From: Leptodontidium sp. MPI-SDFR-AT-0119
Taxonomy: Eukaryota; Ascomycota; Leotiomycetes; Helotiales; Leptodontidiaceae
Assembly: GCA_020726505.1 (NCBI GenBank)
Contig: JAHLEZ010000042.1
Location: forward strand, 306,656-370,655
Length of the DNA: 64,000 nt
Reading direction: 5' to 3'
Under the pieces are notes generated by a model that saw only the letters and a list, made by a program, of their open reading frames with translations, was not told the origin of the DNA and made no database searches. Shown one piece after another: positions 35,919 to 44,662 of this stretch (position 1 is its first letter; each line of letters opens with the position of its first letter). Both the position numbers and the translations under genes were made by a program.

Positions 35919-36287
35919 ACAAGGACACAAGCTTATTGCGTAGGGGTAGTGTAGGGTTGAACCCATTTGCGGGAGTTAGTGCCTCCCCTTTTCAGTAGCT
36001 GCACGTATTTGGAGCCTCACACAAATGCAACTAGTCATCGCAAGGGATTATTTCTATATATTCTTGGCCAGTGACCATGTACTTTAGGAAAATTCAGTTC
36101 CATTAACACAAAAAGCAGGGAAAGCAGAGATCATTAGTGGGCCCAACATCTTTAGCCTAGGACCACCAAGCAGCATTATTCTCCTCGCCCCCTTATATCC
36201 CTTTCCCTGTTCACGTTCACTAATCCTTCCCCCTCTATCTCATCACAACTAATACCAAATATGATGTTCTCATTTACCCTACTGTAT
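35919..36287. other. 3' flank of the island
   Basis: Composition falls back to AT-rich within about 200 bases. No gene. It separates two genes that point towards each other. Confidence 0.45.
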
Positions 36288-37309
36288 TTACAATGCTGCC
36301 ATACAGATACTATCACCATCCATATCTGCGTTCTTCTGCAAGAATTCTTGACACTCTTTGATCCTGAGCTCCAACTCGTGATTATCCATGACTGGCACAT
36401 TTTTATAAGCGGCACTTAAGTCTGCAGTAATGGCATGTTTGACCTCGACGATTGAGCTGTATCTTTTTCTCCAGCAATTCTGGATGACTTCGCCAAAAAT
36501 CACGCCATGTGTGGACGGAAAATCATTCCAGAAGAACCTCTGCACTTGATCTACCGCGTCCTGAAGCGGCTCAGTTCCTGTCCCAATCGCGAAGATACAA
36601 GAGCCAATGGCTAGCTGCTCGCTGCTACAACTAGCCATACACGGCTGGAAGGTCTTCAAGTCGGAAACTTGAGAGAATCCTGGGGTTGCGGTTCGAAGTC
36701 GCTCACCAGGTCTGACCGTAGCGTCGAAATCGCAAAGCTTGACATGGTCTTCTTTGGTAAGCAAGATGTTTGAGGGTCGTAGATCGCCATGAATGTATCC
36801 AAGCTCTTCCAGATACGCTTCTGCGCTGACGAGTTGTGCGGTCCAACGGATCGCGGTACTCTCGCTGACCGGTTCTTTCTCTCGGTTTCTGTTTCGAAAC
36901 TCGAGTATTGTTGCAAGCCGTTCCAGAAATATACCTTCCGGAATGGCTAGTATACAACGGAGGAGATTGGGATGTTTGAATTTACGCTCATTCAGGACTT
37001 CGTAGATGGCCTTTTCGTGATCAAGTGATTCAATCCCCCCGGCATGATCCGCAATGTCAGTCGTGTCAGGATTGTTGTAGCGAATAGGAACCTTCAAAAC
37101 GACAGCCGAATTAATGACATACTTCGTACAGGTTGAAACTATTACGGATTTCGCGTCCGTGCACCCGTCGAATCTTCTACCAAGAACAGGGGGTATAGAC
37201 CAATAGAAGGTCAAGATTTCACTGCTTTTACGAAGTATCCCTTTTAGGTCCAAAAAAAGTCTGGGAAGCACAGACGTAAAATCCGGATTAGTTTCCACCT
37301 GTGCGAAGT
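36288..37309 (-). pseudogene. Protein kinase-like gene, 5' end cut off by a transposon
   Basis: A 337-codon frame ends at 36288. Kinase landmarks: AVVLKVP with the likely ATP lysine (residue 69 counted from the GTG at 37298), YIHGDLRPSNILL in place of HRD..N (catalytic Asp172 and Asn177 present, Arg replaced by Gly), and LCDFDA in place of DFG (Asp190 present, Gly replaced by Asp). The altered motifs are typical of divergent fungal kinase-like proteins. There is no ATG in the first 200 codons on this side. The frame runs open to the TA at 37309-37310, where the transposon begins. Across the element, at 42520 and upwards, the same strand stays open in the matching frame for about 30 codons. 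The simplest reading is that the element inserted into this gene. Confidence 0.75.
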
Positions 37310-37310
37310 A

Positions 37311-38263
37311 AGAGACGTCCCAGTGAAGCGAAAATCCCTGCCGACCGAAACGCGACCCCTGTCAGTCGAACAAAAATAATTAATTTATTAACACAGAGCA
37401 ACTATCCTGTATCCCTGGTGTGTCAGTCTGATCTATTACTTCTACGGTCTTATAGACGTAATGTAGCTTTGTTATATCTTAGACCAGGGTTAATTGGTTG
37501 CAGCATGAATATATTCTACATTAGAGAGTTTTCCGACTGCCATTTCTCTATAACGTTACAATTCAACTCCACGCCATCTTTATAACTGTGAAATGATAGT
37601 GAATTTAGAATAGCTACACTAATTCATATATAAATGGTTGTTCATTGTTTACTTCAAAGGGAGGCTAAACTATGAAGAGTTTACTACAATGGGTCCGCAT
37701 CACCTGATGTCGGCTTTGAGGTTGTGCGACAAGTCAGCCTTAGCCACAGTCAGCCACAGACGTTTGAGCCACAACCACTTTTCCGGCTGACAAGCCCTTT
37801 CAGAGTCATTGATTTGGATCAACGTTTTGAATTGCTAAAATTTCAACACAGAATAATGTTTCTCTATACCTGATGCCCTGATCTCATCTATTGCATCGTC
37901 TCGTTCATAGCTACAGTACGAGTTCTTTTCCCTATGACTTTGGATGGAGCTGTTCCGCTACGTTTTGAGACCGGTCGCCCTCTGACTGCGATAGTTTCTG
38001 TATCTTTTATATCACGCTTTTGCTGTGCCTGAACAATGACCTCGTAACTGAGGACTTTAGTATTACCTATATTAATATACGGGTGATTTTCTCGTTATTC
38101 TGCTCGAAGAATAATAAGTTTTCATCCAAAAGAATCGCTCGCTTAGCAAAAGCATTCTCGACCGTATCTGTTATCTTCTGGATACTTAATTTAGTGTGAG
38201 TATCAACTACCTCCTGGCTTATAAGGCTCATTTCAACTTTTCTGCGTAGAGAAACTAGGTTGT
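37311..38263 (-). repeat. Left inverted arm: 3' end of a pogo-like copy
   Basis: Reverse-complement homologous to 41455-42519. It contains the last part of a transposase (THTKLSIQKITDTVENAFA region, about 38200-38130, with stops), CAGCCACAG subterminal repeats (about 37740-37780) and the terminal repeat. Many point differences and small gaps separate the arms, so they are not a fresh duplication. Confidence 0.8.
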
Positions 38264-39916
38264 CTACAGCGTGCCGGTGGCCACCACCCAGAGCCGCACC
38301 GTCTTATCCCCTGACGCAGACGCCAGCAGCCTCGAGTCGGGCGAGAAGGCCACCGACCTCACCCAGCTGCTATGCCCCTTAAGCGTCTGCTGCAGCTCGC
38401 CGGTGGCCGCGTTCCAGAGCCGCACCGTCTTATCCCCTGACGCCGACGCCAGCAGCCTCGAGTTGGGCGAGAAGGCCACTGACCAGACCGAGCTGCTATG
38501 CCCCTTGAGCGTCTGCTGCAGCGCGCCAGTGGCCGCGTTCCAGAGCCGCACCGTCTTGTCCTCTGACGCCGACGCCAGCAGCCTCGAGTCAGGCGAGAAG
38601 GCCACGGTGTGCCCCTCGAGCGTCTGCTGCAGCGCGCCGGTGGCCGCGTTCCAGAGCCGTACCGTCTTGTCCCCTGACGCCGACGCCAGCAGCCTCGAGT
38701 CGGGCGAGAAGGCCACCGAGCTGACCCAGCTGCTGTGCCCCACGAGCGCCTGCTGCAGCTTGCCGGTGGCCGCGTTCCAGAGCCGCACCGTCTTATCCCC
38801 TGACGCCGACGCCAGCAGCTTCGAGTTAGGCGAGAAGGCTACCGAGTAGACCGAGCTGCTGTGCCCCTCGAGCGTCTGCTGTAGCTCGCCGGTGGCCGCG
38901 TTCCAGAGCCGTACCGTCTTATCCTCTGACGCCGACGCCAGCAGCCTCGAGTTGGGCGAGAAGGCCACTGACCAGACCCAGCCGCTATGCCCCTCGAGCG
39001 TCCGCTGCAGCTCGCCGGTGGCTGCGTTCCAGAGCCGTACCGTCTCGTCCTCTGACGCCGACGCCAGCAGCCTCGAGTTGGGCGAGAAGGCCACCGACCA
39101 GACCGAGCCGCTGTGCCCCTCGAGCGTCTGCTGCTGCGCGCCTAACCGCTTGGCATAATTCAAGGTAGCCTGTGAAGGTTCGTCGAGTCGGTCTTTCCAT
39201 TCGCGGTTCAGCCTTCGGAATGCGTTCTCCTTCCCCTCGCCATAGATAACCGGTATTGAGATGTCGAAGATTCCTAGCAGGGAGTAAGCAAGGTCTTCTT
39301 CACGCTTGGTATCCCGATTTCGTGTCCATAATACTCGCTCGTCGAAGCTGAACCTAAAAAGAGGGTTGCCTCGAAGAGCGGAAACCGGAATATCCGTTAT
39401 CTTATGAAGCTGCCCCTCTAATGATTTCTTATCACCGAGTCGGTTGCCATTCGAGCAGAAGAAGTCGACCGATGATGGCGCAATAAGCTCTTGAAGTGTC
39501 CAACCACGGGTAAACCATCGACTGTTCCTAAAAGCTGCTTCCCACGGCTGTAAAGACAGGTCGATTTGATCATCTGTCGAAATATCTGTCAGATACGCGT
39601 AGCATTTTGCCGCTTTGCGATACCAGCGAAACATGGAGTTGATAGCTTCCGAAAGCTCCCGGTCGCTCGATTTGTTAATACAGCAAGTGTCCACCCAGAA
39701 GTATTGTAGGCCATCGCGAGCGGCCTGCTGTCCACAGAACCGAAGCTTTTTATATCCGTCTTTCGTCTTCGCAGAGCTATCCTTTAGGTCCTCAAAGTTA
39801 ACCTCTTCATCATCTTCTCCCCAGGTGTGTGAAAGTATCGCATAAGGCGTTGTGGGGGAGATAATATCTTTCGTGAGGCTAATTTTGCCATTTTCTTCCA
39901 GCTTCAGAAGCCGCAT
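38264..39916 (-). CDS. HET domain fused directly to seven WD40 repeats, 550 aa
   Basis: Uninterrupted single exon. The HET domain occupies about residues 1-230: AILSHTWG (26-33), FWVDTCCINK (73-82), RGWTLQELIAP (137-147), REEDLAYSLLGIFDI (205-219). HET domains trigger heterokaryon-incompatibility cell death in filamentous ascomycetes. In the Podospora HNWD family the order is HET-NACHT-WD40. Here a linker of about 20 residues joins the HET part straight to WD40 repeats (261-550), with no P-loop or NACHT motif. The start MRLLKL is typical of HET proteins. The stop lies at the junction with the left transposon arm, so the original C-terminus may be lost (the last repeat ends in VVATGTL instead of NAATGEL). 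Seven repeats suffice for one beta-propeller. Function is inferred from the family. Confidence 0.9.
   Translation of the reverse strand: MRLLKLEENGKISLTKDIISPTTPYAILSHTWGEDDEEVNFEDLKDSSAKTKDGYKKLRFCGQQAARDGLQYFWVDTCCINKSSDRELSEAINSMFRWYRKAAKCYAYLTDISTDDQIDLSLQPWEAAFRNSRWFTRGWTLQELIAPSSVDFFCSNGNRLGDKKSLEGQLHKITDIPVSALRGNPLFRFSFDERVLWTRNRDTKREEDLAYSLLGIFDISIPVIYGEGKENAFRRLNREWKDRLDEPSQATLNYAKRLGAQQQTLEGHSGSVWSVAFSPNSRLLASASEDETVRLWNAATGELQRTLEGHSGWVWSVAFSPNSRLLASASEDKTVRLWNAATGELQQTLEGHSSSVYSVAFSPNSKLLASASGDKTVRLWNAATGKLQQALVGHSSWVSSVAFSPDSRLLASASGDKTVRLWNAATGALQQTLEGHTVAFSPDSRLLASASEDKTVRLWNAATGALQQTLKGHSSSVWSVAFSPNSRLLASASGDKTVRLWNAATGELQQTLKGHSSWVRSVAFSPDSRLLASASGDKTVRLWVVATGTL
38267..39136 (-). 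repeat. Seven near-identical WD40 coding repeats (126-bp units)
   Basis: Six 42-residue units and one 35-residue unit. The core SVAFSPxSRLLASAS and DKTVRLWNAATG is nearly invariant. Variation is concentrated after GHS (GS, GW, SS, SW), in the following V-[WYSR]-S, and at E/G before DKT. The fifth unit lacks the seven residues between GH and VAFSP. High identity of adjacent units implies recent expansion or gene conversion. Confidence 0.92.
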
Positions 39917-40152
39917 CTGAGCCTGGGCATTAATCGGTTTGTACGTATGGAATTCGATAAAGCAAGAGCTCTAGGTGGGAGTGCTTGGTTGAGGAGGTAT
40001 ATGATCCAGCAAGGAATCGTAAGTTGGCGGAGACGGGGTCTGGTTTGAAGAGGTTGATCAAAGGTTTACGGAGGTAAGGCTGAGGCTCCAGATGCGTGCC
40101 ATCGGTAAGCTAAGAATAGATCCATCACGTGACATGAGGCCAGGTATCCTCA

Positions 40153-41892
40153 ATGCGAATTGGGAAGGATGGGCTTGAACATCTGCACAAGCAGCAAAGC
40201 GTTATGGCGGCCGCAAGCCCGGACCCGGCCAAAGTCGTTCTCGAAAGGATCGGACACTCTCCAGAGAACACTTATGCTGCTCTGTGCGAACTCAGTGGAG
40301 TTCCTGCGACAACCTTGTGGCATCGCGATCATGGACGAATGTCAATTCAACAGCGGGCAGCCATGCAGCAACGCCTTAGCCCACAAGAAGAGAAAGCGCT
40401 GGTAAGTTATCTTCTTCGAATGTCAGCTAACGGGTATCCATTGCCTGTCAAATTTGCAAGGAATCTAGCACATGTTATCATGCTTCAGCGTTCCTCCATT
40501 TTCCAGATTCCCGCGGCCGATCGTAACGATATCAAACCTCCTGGAAAGAATTGGCCACAGGCCTTCTGTAAACGCCACCCAGAGCTTAAAGCTATGCGAA
40601 TGAAAGCAATAGATTGGGATAGACATGATCGTCATACATACAATAAAGTTGTAGACTGGTTCACCGTAATTGGGAAAGAGCTAGCGAGCCCTGTAGTTCT
40701 CGCCGAAAATACATACAACATGGATGAGACAGGTGTTCTTCTCAGTGTCCTCAACTCGCTCAAGGTCCTCGTAGGCAGGCATGAGTTGAAGACACATAGA
40801 GGGGCAGGTGTAAAACGAACCTTGATCACTGCAATAGAGTGTGTCTCTTCAGACGGTCGGTATCTCAACCCTCTGATCATTTGGCCTGCTGCCACCCACA
40901 GGAGCACTTGGACAACTCATCCTACCCCGGGATGGCATTATGGTCACTCCGACAGTGGATATACAGATACAACGATCAGTCTGTACTGGATTCGACACGT
41001 TTTCGACCCTCAGACAAAAGAACGAGCGAATGGCAAGCCCCGCGTATTGATAAACGATGGATTCGGCACCCACGAATCGTTGGAGCTGATGAAGTTCTGC
41101 TTCGAAAACAGTATAATCCTCTGTCGCCTTCCCTCGCACACTTCCCATAAACTCCAACCTTGTGATGTCGGTGTATTTGGCCCATTGAAGATCGCGTATC
41201 GTGAGGAGGTCGAACGATTATATCGAGGAGGTGCAAACATGATCGGAAAGCAGCACTTTACTCTTCTGTACGATCGCGCACGACGTAAAGCAATAAATTC
41301 TCGAAACATTATCTCGGGGTGGTCGAAGACAGGACTTCGCCCATTTAATCCAGAGCGAGTGCTAAAAGAGATCCAGAAGCCAGAGGAGGTGAGGGTCGTC
41401 AAGAGTGAGGGCGATGCCACCCTCCATTATCTCGAGACTCCGAAGACTCCAACGACCTTTGAAAATTTAGCTTCTCTGCGCAAAAACGTTGAGATGAGCC
41501 TTAGACGTCAGGATGTACTCGATACTCACACTAAACTAAGCATCCAGAAGATAGCAGATGCCGCCGAGAATGCTTTTGCTGAGCGAGCAATTCTTCTGGA
41601 CGAGAACTTGTTGCTCTTCGAGCAGAACAACGAGAAAACAACCCGTATATCAATAAAGGCGACTGTTGTAGGTACTGCTAAAGTTATGAGTTACGAGGAC
41701 ATTGTTGAGGCACAACAAAAACGTGACATGAAAGATGCAGAGACTGTCGCAGTCAGAGGACGGCGGACAAAGCGTAATGGAGCTCCGTCCAAAATCATAG
41801 GGAAAAGAACGCGTAGCCGCGAACGAGAAGAAGCATTAGATGAAATCAGGGCATCAGGTATGGAGGAATATTGTTCGGTATTGAAATTTTAG
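40153..41892 (+). CDS. Pogo/Fot1-like DDE transposase, uninterrupted, 579 aa
   Basis: Open frame without stops. The N-terminus has a Psq-type helix-turn-helix (ENTYAALCELSGVPATTLW) and a CENP-B-type DNA-binding block (SPQEEKALVSYLLRMSANGY). The DDE core shows YNMDETGVLL (first Asp), LINDGFGTHES (second Asp) and SHTSHKLQPCDVGVFGPLK (third Asp). The C-terminal part has a coiled coil (ERAILLDENLLLFEQNNEKT) and a basic tail (GRRTKRNGAPSKIIGKRTRS). A start at MAAASPDP (about 40204) is equally plausible, since the first 17 residues do not look conserved. All three catalytic Asp are present, so the enzyme may be active. It is divergent from the HET-WD gene, 236 bp apart. Confidence 0.92.
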   Translation: MRIGKDGLEHLHKQQSVMAAASPDPAKVVLERIGHSPENTYAALCELSGVPATTLWHRDHGRMSIQQRAAMQQRLSPQEEKALVSYLLRMSANGYPLPVKFARNLAHVIMLQRSSIFQIPAADRNDIKPPGKNWPQAFCKRHPELKAMRMKAIDWDRHDRHTYNKVVDWFTVIGKELASPVVLAENTYNMDETGVLLSVLNSLKVLVGRHELKTHRGAGVKRTLITAIECVSSDGRYLNPLIIWPAATHRSTWTTHPTPGWHYGHSDSGYTDTTISLYWIRHVFDPQTKERANGKPRVLINDGFGTHESLELMKFCFENSIILCRLPSHTSHKLQPCDVGVFGPLKIAYREEVERLYRGGANMIGKQHFTLLYDRARRKAINSRNIISGWSKTGLRPFNPERVLKEIQKPEEVRVVKSEGDATLHYLETPKTPTTFENLASLRKNVEMSLRRQDVLDTHTKLSIQKIADAAENAFAERAILLDENLLLFEQNNEKTTRISIKATVVGTAKVMSYEDIVEAQQKRDMKDAETVAVRGRRTKRNGAPSKIIGKRTRSREREEALDEIRASGMEEYCSVLKF

Positions 41893-42519
41893 CAATTCAA
41901 AATCAGAATCAGAATCAAACAATGACTGCTTGGAAGGGGAGTGCTGAGAAGGTAGAATTGTGTCATCTTGAAGTAGGGGTCAGCCGAAAAAGGTTTCCGA
42001 AAAATGGGCAGTCAGCCTGAAATTGGGAAGAAAGTGGCTGTCAGAGCTGTGGCTCAAAACGGCTGTGGCTCTAAATCGGCTGTCGTCGTGGCTGTGGCTG
42101 ACCTGTGGCTGACTGTGGCTGCCCCCCGCAAAACTTCGCAAAGTCGGCCCCGCAGCAGCAAAATCTTCATAACTTGGCATCCCTTTGAATAAAACAATCA
42201 ATGAACATTTATATGTCAATTGGTGCAGCCGATCTAAGTAATTTAGAATTTAACAGTCATAAAGATGTCGTTGAGATATATTATAACGCTATAGAGAAGA
42301 GGGACTTAGGAGACTAGCTATATTCAGACTGTATTCAATTCACCCTTTTGCAAGGTATAATGAAGCCGTTTTGTGTATATAAAATCTTAGAAGCAGAAAA
42401 TCAGATTAGCTAATCAGAAACACGGAAAAGGTGTTCTGTGTTAATTAATTAAATATTTTGTTGTACTTACAGGGGTCCGTTTCGGTCTGCTGGGATTTTC
42501 GCTTGGCAGGGACCTCTCT
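41455..42519 (+). repeat. Right inverted arm: transposase 3' end to terminus
   Basis: Covers the last 145 codons of the intact transposase, a CTGTGGCTG-rich subterminal block (about 42020-42130) and the terminal repeat. Matches the left arm in inverted orientation throughout, including outside the coding part. Confidence 0.8.
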
Positions 42520-42521
42520 TA

Positions 42522-42802
42522 GACATGTGCTGCGGCGCCTGCAGCGAGGAAGTCGTATGGCTTGAGAGAGGCGACAGACCAATTATACGTATGCCGAATG
42601 GAATGTCGGCCTAGCTATGCTGTGTAACAACTTCATGCTGCTATCCAATGACCTAGAGACACATGATCTTCCAAGAATTCCTTTGCCGAAAGTGGATTTG
42701 CTGCCTAAGGATTCAACTGAGGCAAAAATCGCCGCATGTAGATCATGAAGATGACGTCTTGTTTCAAGTATCCCCATTTCCATCATTTATCCACCCACCG
42801 CA
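42522..42802. other. Right flank of the element: likely 5' part of the split kinase gene
   Basis: On the minus strand the first 80 or so bases to the right of the element keep the kinase reading frame open (LKPYDFLAAGAAAHVYFA when one TA is kept), up to a possible acceptor CTAG near 42612. Beyond it a 67-residue minus frame (42786-42583) may be the first exon. Plus-strand frames here are also open in parts, so the assignment is tentative. Confidence 0.4.
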
Positions 42803-43198
42803 ATGGACAATAAAGGCTTTTATTCCCAAGATACACCTTTCATGATCCGCCGTCAAGACACTGGCGCCTGCGCGGTTCTCCTACATAGTCTCGATTATCC
42901 TGCTACGAATCAGGCAACCTATCAATCCCTCGTTTCCTCCATCAAAGACCTCTTCTCTCTCAAGAAACCCAATCGGTCCAGTGCCCCGGAGGAGAAACTC
43001 ATTAACAAGCTCGAGGCTCGCTGGCTGCCTCGTCGCGGATATGACTCGGAAGGGTACCCTCATACGCTCTTGCTCGACGAAACGAATGCACATGCAATAT
43101 TGAAGTTAATTCTTCAACGACAAGGAACAGATATAATTGAGGTCACAGTGGAGACGGATGAGGAGAAGGAGAATAGGCTCAGCCGCAATCGGTATTAA
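42803..43198 (+). CDS. Hypothetical protein, 131 aa or first exon of a longer gene
   Basis: Open frame starting MDNKGFYSQDTPF, with a mixed polar composition and a basic-acidic middle (LKKPNRSSAPEEKLINKLEA). I recognise no family. It ends shortly after EEKENRLSRN. GT/AG pairs just behind it could lead into further short exons up to 43343, but those introns would be only 32-38 bp, so I do not join them. A separate open stretch with an acceptor-like CTCAG lies at 43613. Confidence 0.4.
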   Translation: MDNKGFYSQDTPFMIRRQDTGACAVLLHSLDYPATNQATYQSLVSSIKDLFSLKKPNRSSAPEEKLINKLEARWLPRRGYDSEGYPHTLLLDETNAHAILKLILQRQGTDIIEVTVETDEEKENRLSRNRY

Positions 43199-43612
43199 TA
43201 TCGAGACTTCAAGCACCCAAACTTGTCAGTGCAATGGAGATAGTCCCGCTGTGCAACTTCGAGCAGGAGCAGATGAGGGAGGTATGTCAAAGGGAGGACA
43301 GCAGAATATGAAGGAGGCGTGGGCGAAAAATACCTTGGAATAACCCTCTGATCTGGTTCCAATGCTTGGCCGCGCAAGTGACGGTGAATGTTACGCTCGA
43401 CGAGCGAGGGATTTTGTACACAGTGGTTTTACTGCGCTCCTGAGTTGAGTGGCATTTTCGGGCAAGCACTTTAGGGCCTTCTTTTTGATGTGTACGGCAA
43501 TCGTCCAGAAAAACTATCATTGGACGTCTCAACTGAGCTTTTGTTGATGATGCATTATTGATATATTGTGATTCACTAAAAGTCAGAAATGAATTAAAAA
43601 ATTTCTATCTCA

Positions 43613-43987
43613 GGCTTTGGCATCTCGCCAGACACAGTTGTTATCTGGGATCTCGTCCATTGTGTCTTCAATGACTACGTCGTGAAGTTAGCAGAGGCCA
43701 ATACTCGAGCATGGTGTAGAGAAAATCATGGGTCATCCGCCGACGTGAGTCAGGCAGAGGCAGAGGCCGTAAGGGAGCTCGTCGACGTCGTCTCAAGAGG
43801 CAGGAGTGTGGAGAATTACCGGAAACATCATCGTTTTTGGAAGTTCCTACATGACGTTCGTGTGGATTTCCCGACATCCTCCGAATACTCTATGATTTTT
43901 ATTCACATTTACCCTGGGCCTAGTACAGTTATAGGCTATTATCAATCATATATCGTCTTATATCATATTCCAGTCCTTCATTTATAA
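43613..43987 (+). CDS. Unassigned coding-like stretch, possible last exon
   Basis: After an acceptor CTCAG (about 43612) the frame reads FGISPDTVVIWDLVHCVFND and continues in frame through ENYRKHHRFWKFLHDVR to a stop at 43985-43987. Codon use looks coding up to about residue 85; the rest is hydrophobic and AT-rich. No family recognised. It may belong to the gene starting at 42803. Confidence 0.35.
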   Translation, partial: GFGISPDTVVIWDLVHCVFNDYVVKLAEANTRAWCRENHGSSADVSQAEAEAVRELVDVVSRGRSVENYRKHHRFWKFLHDVRVDFPTSSEYSMIFIHIYPGPSTVIGYYQSYIVLYHIPVLHL

Positions 43988-44008
43988 TACTGTATCACTC
44001 ACGTCTCA

Positions 44009-44662
44009 TCAATCTGTCAATGAGATTCCTCCTTTTCCGCATTTGACACAACGCGCCTGAAGTGCTTCAGCAATCTGGTCCGGACCACAAGAGGAACAAC
44101 GACCACGTAGAGGAGTATTAACAAACACCAGAATTATATCAAGAGCAAACTCGGGTATCTGCAGCAGGGCGGTTTGTACGAGGTCAGATTTGGGACCTTG
44201 TAACATTCCTCGAAACCTTCTCCTGGCATGTTCGACAGTAATAGCTTTAAGGGCATTGGTTGGTACAGGTAAAGTGTAAACATCTGAGACTGCAGAGAGG
44301 TAGTCTTCTTCGGTAAGTCCAAGGCTAAGCGAAAATTTGAACCTCCTCTCTGCGAGCTCCATCAGTGCCGGTACATCGTATTTGTCGGCTAAGATGTAAA
44401 TTATAATTGCAGTTCGTATTTCGAAGCGAATCTCTCCGCTCTCATTGGCTGGCTCGATGTAATTGCTGGTATAGAAAAACTTCAACATTGTTTCGACTGC
44501 TGCCGGATCATCGTCACCTAGAAACGTCAGATTTGGATAAAGTAGATTGTTTTAAGAAGTACAACTTTAAACCCTGTCATGCATGCAGCATGCAAAACCC
44601 TCGATTGAGAACAAACGACCACACGAAGTTCTTGTCCTTCTCCAGCTGTGATTCTGCTCGAA
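44009..44662 (-). CDS. BTB/POZ-like domain protein, partly resolved
   Basis: The clear part is 44535-44009: DDDPAAVETMLKFFYTSNY, then AIIIYILADKYDVPALMELA, the second half of a fungal BTB/POZ domain (acidic DDPxAVE, FFYT, YxLADKY). Upstream, ELRVVVCSQSRVLHAACMTGF (about 44645-44566) matches the first half of the domain (VHDxxLCxxSxVLxxACxxGF). The 40-50 bases between them should be an intron, but no GT..AG pair gives matching phases, so the exact joint or a small lesion is unresolved. The C-terminus has four cysteines (RCSSC, RCVKC) that could bind zinc. BTB domains mediate dimerisation, often to recruit cullin-3 ligases. Confidence 0.65.

Larger units (their letters stand above)
37311..42519 (+). 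mobile_element. Pogo/Fot1-like element carrying a HET-WD40 gene, 5209 bp
   Basis: The outer ends are inverted copies starting AGAGASGTCCC and continuing AAGCGAAAATCCC and GACCGAAACG; 45 of 52 aligned columns agree. Each end abuts TA (37309-37310 and 42520-42521), the target of pogo/Fot1 elements. Inside lie an uninterrupted pogo-type transposase (plus strand) and a HET-WD40 gene (minus strand). Inverted homology continues inward from both ends for about 1 kb. The 5' end of an ordinary pogo copy is not seen next to the transposase, so the element looks like two copies joined around a foreign gene. Whether it moves as a unit is inference. Confidence 0.75.

Noticed and set aside
32575..36148. 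TGTTGG at 32575 and CCAACA at 36143 as LTR-type borders of the GC-rich island
   Set aside because: Flanking bases (CTGTGG versus TCTTTA) give no target duplication and the inverted match stops after a few bases.
38271..39158. Two plus-strand open frames of 192 and 88 residues with repeated SRTVLSPDADASS
   Set aside because: They are the reverse complement of the WD40 repeats; the repeat structure keeps the opposite strand open.
43192..43343. Extra exons joining 42803-43198 to 43343
   Set aside because: The required introns would be 38 and 32 bp, shorter than every convincing intron in this window.
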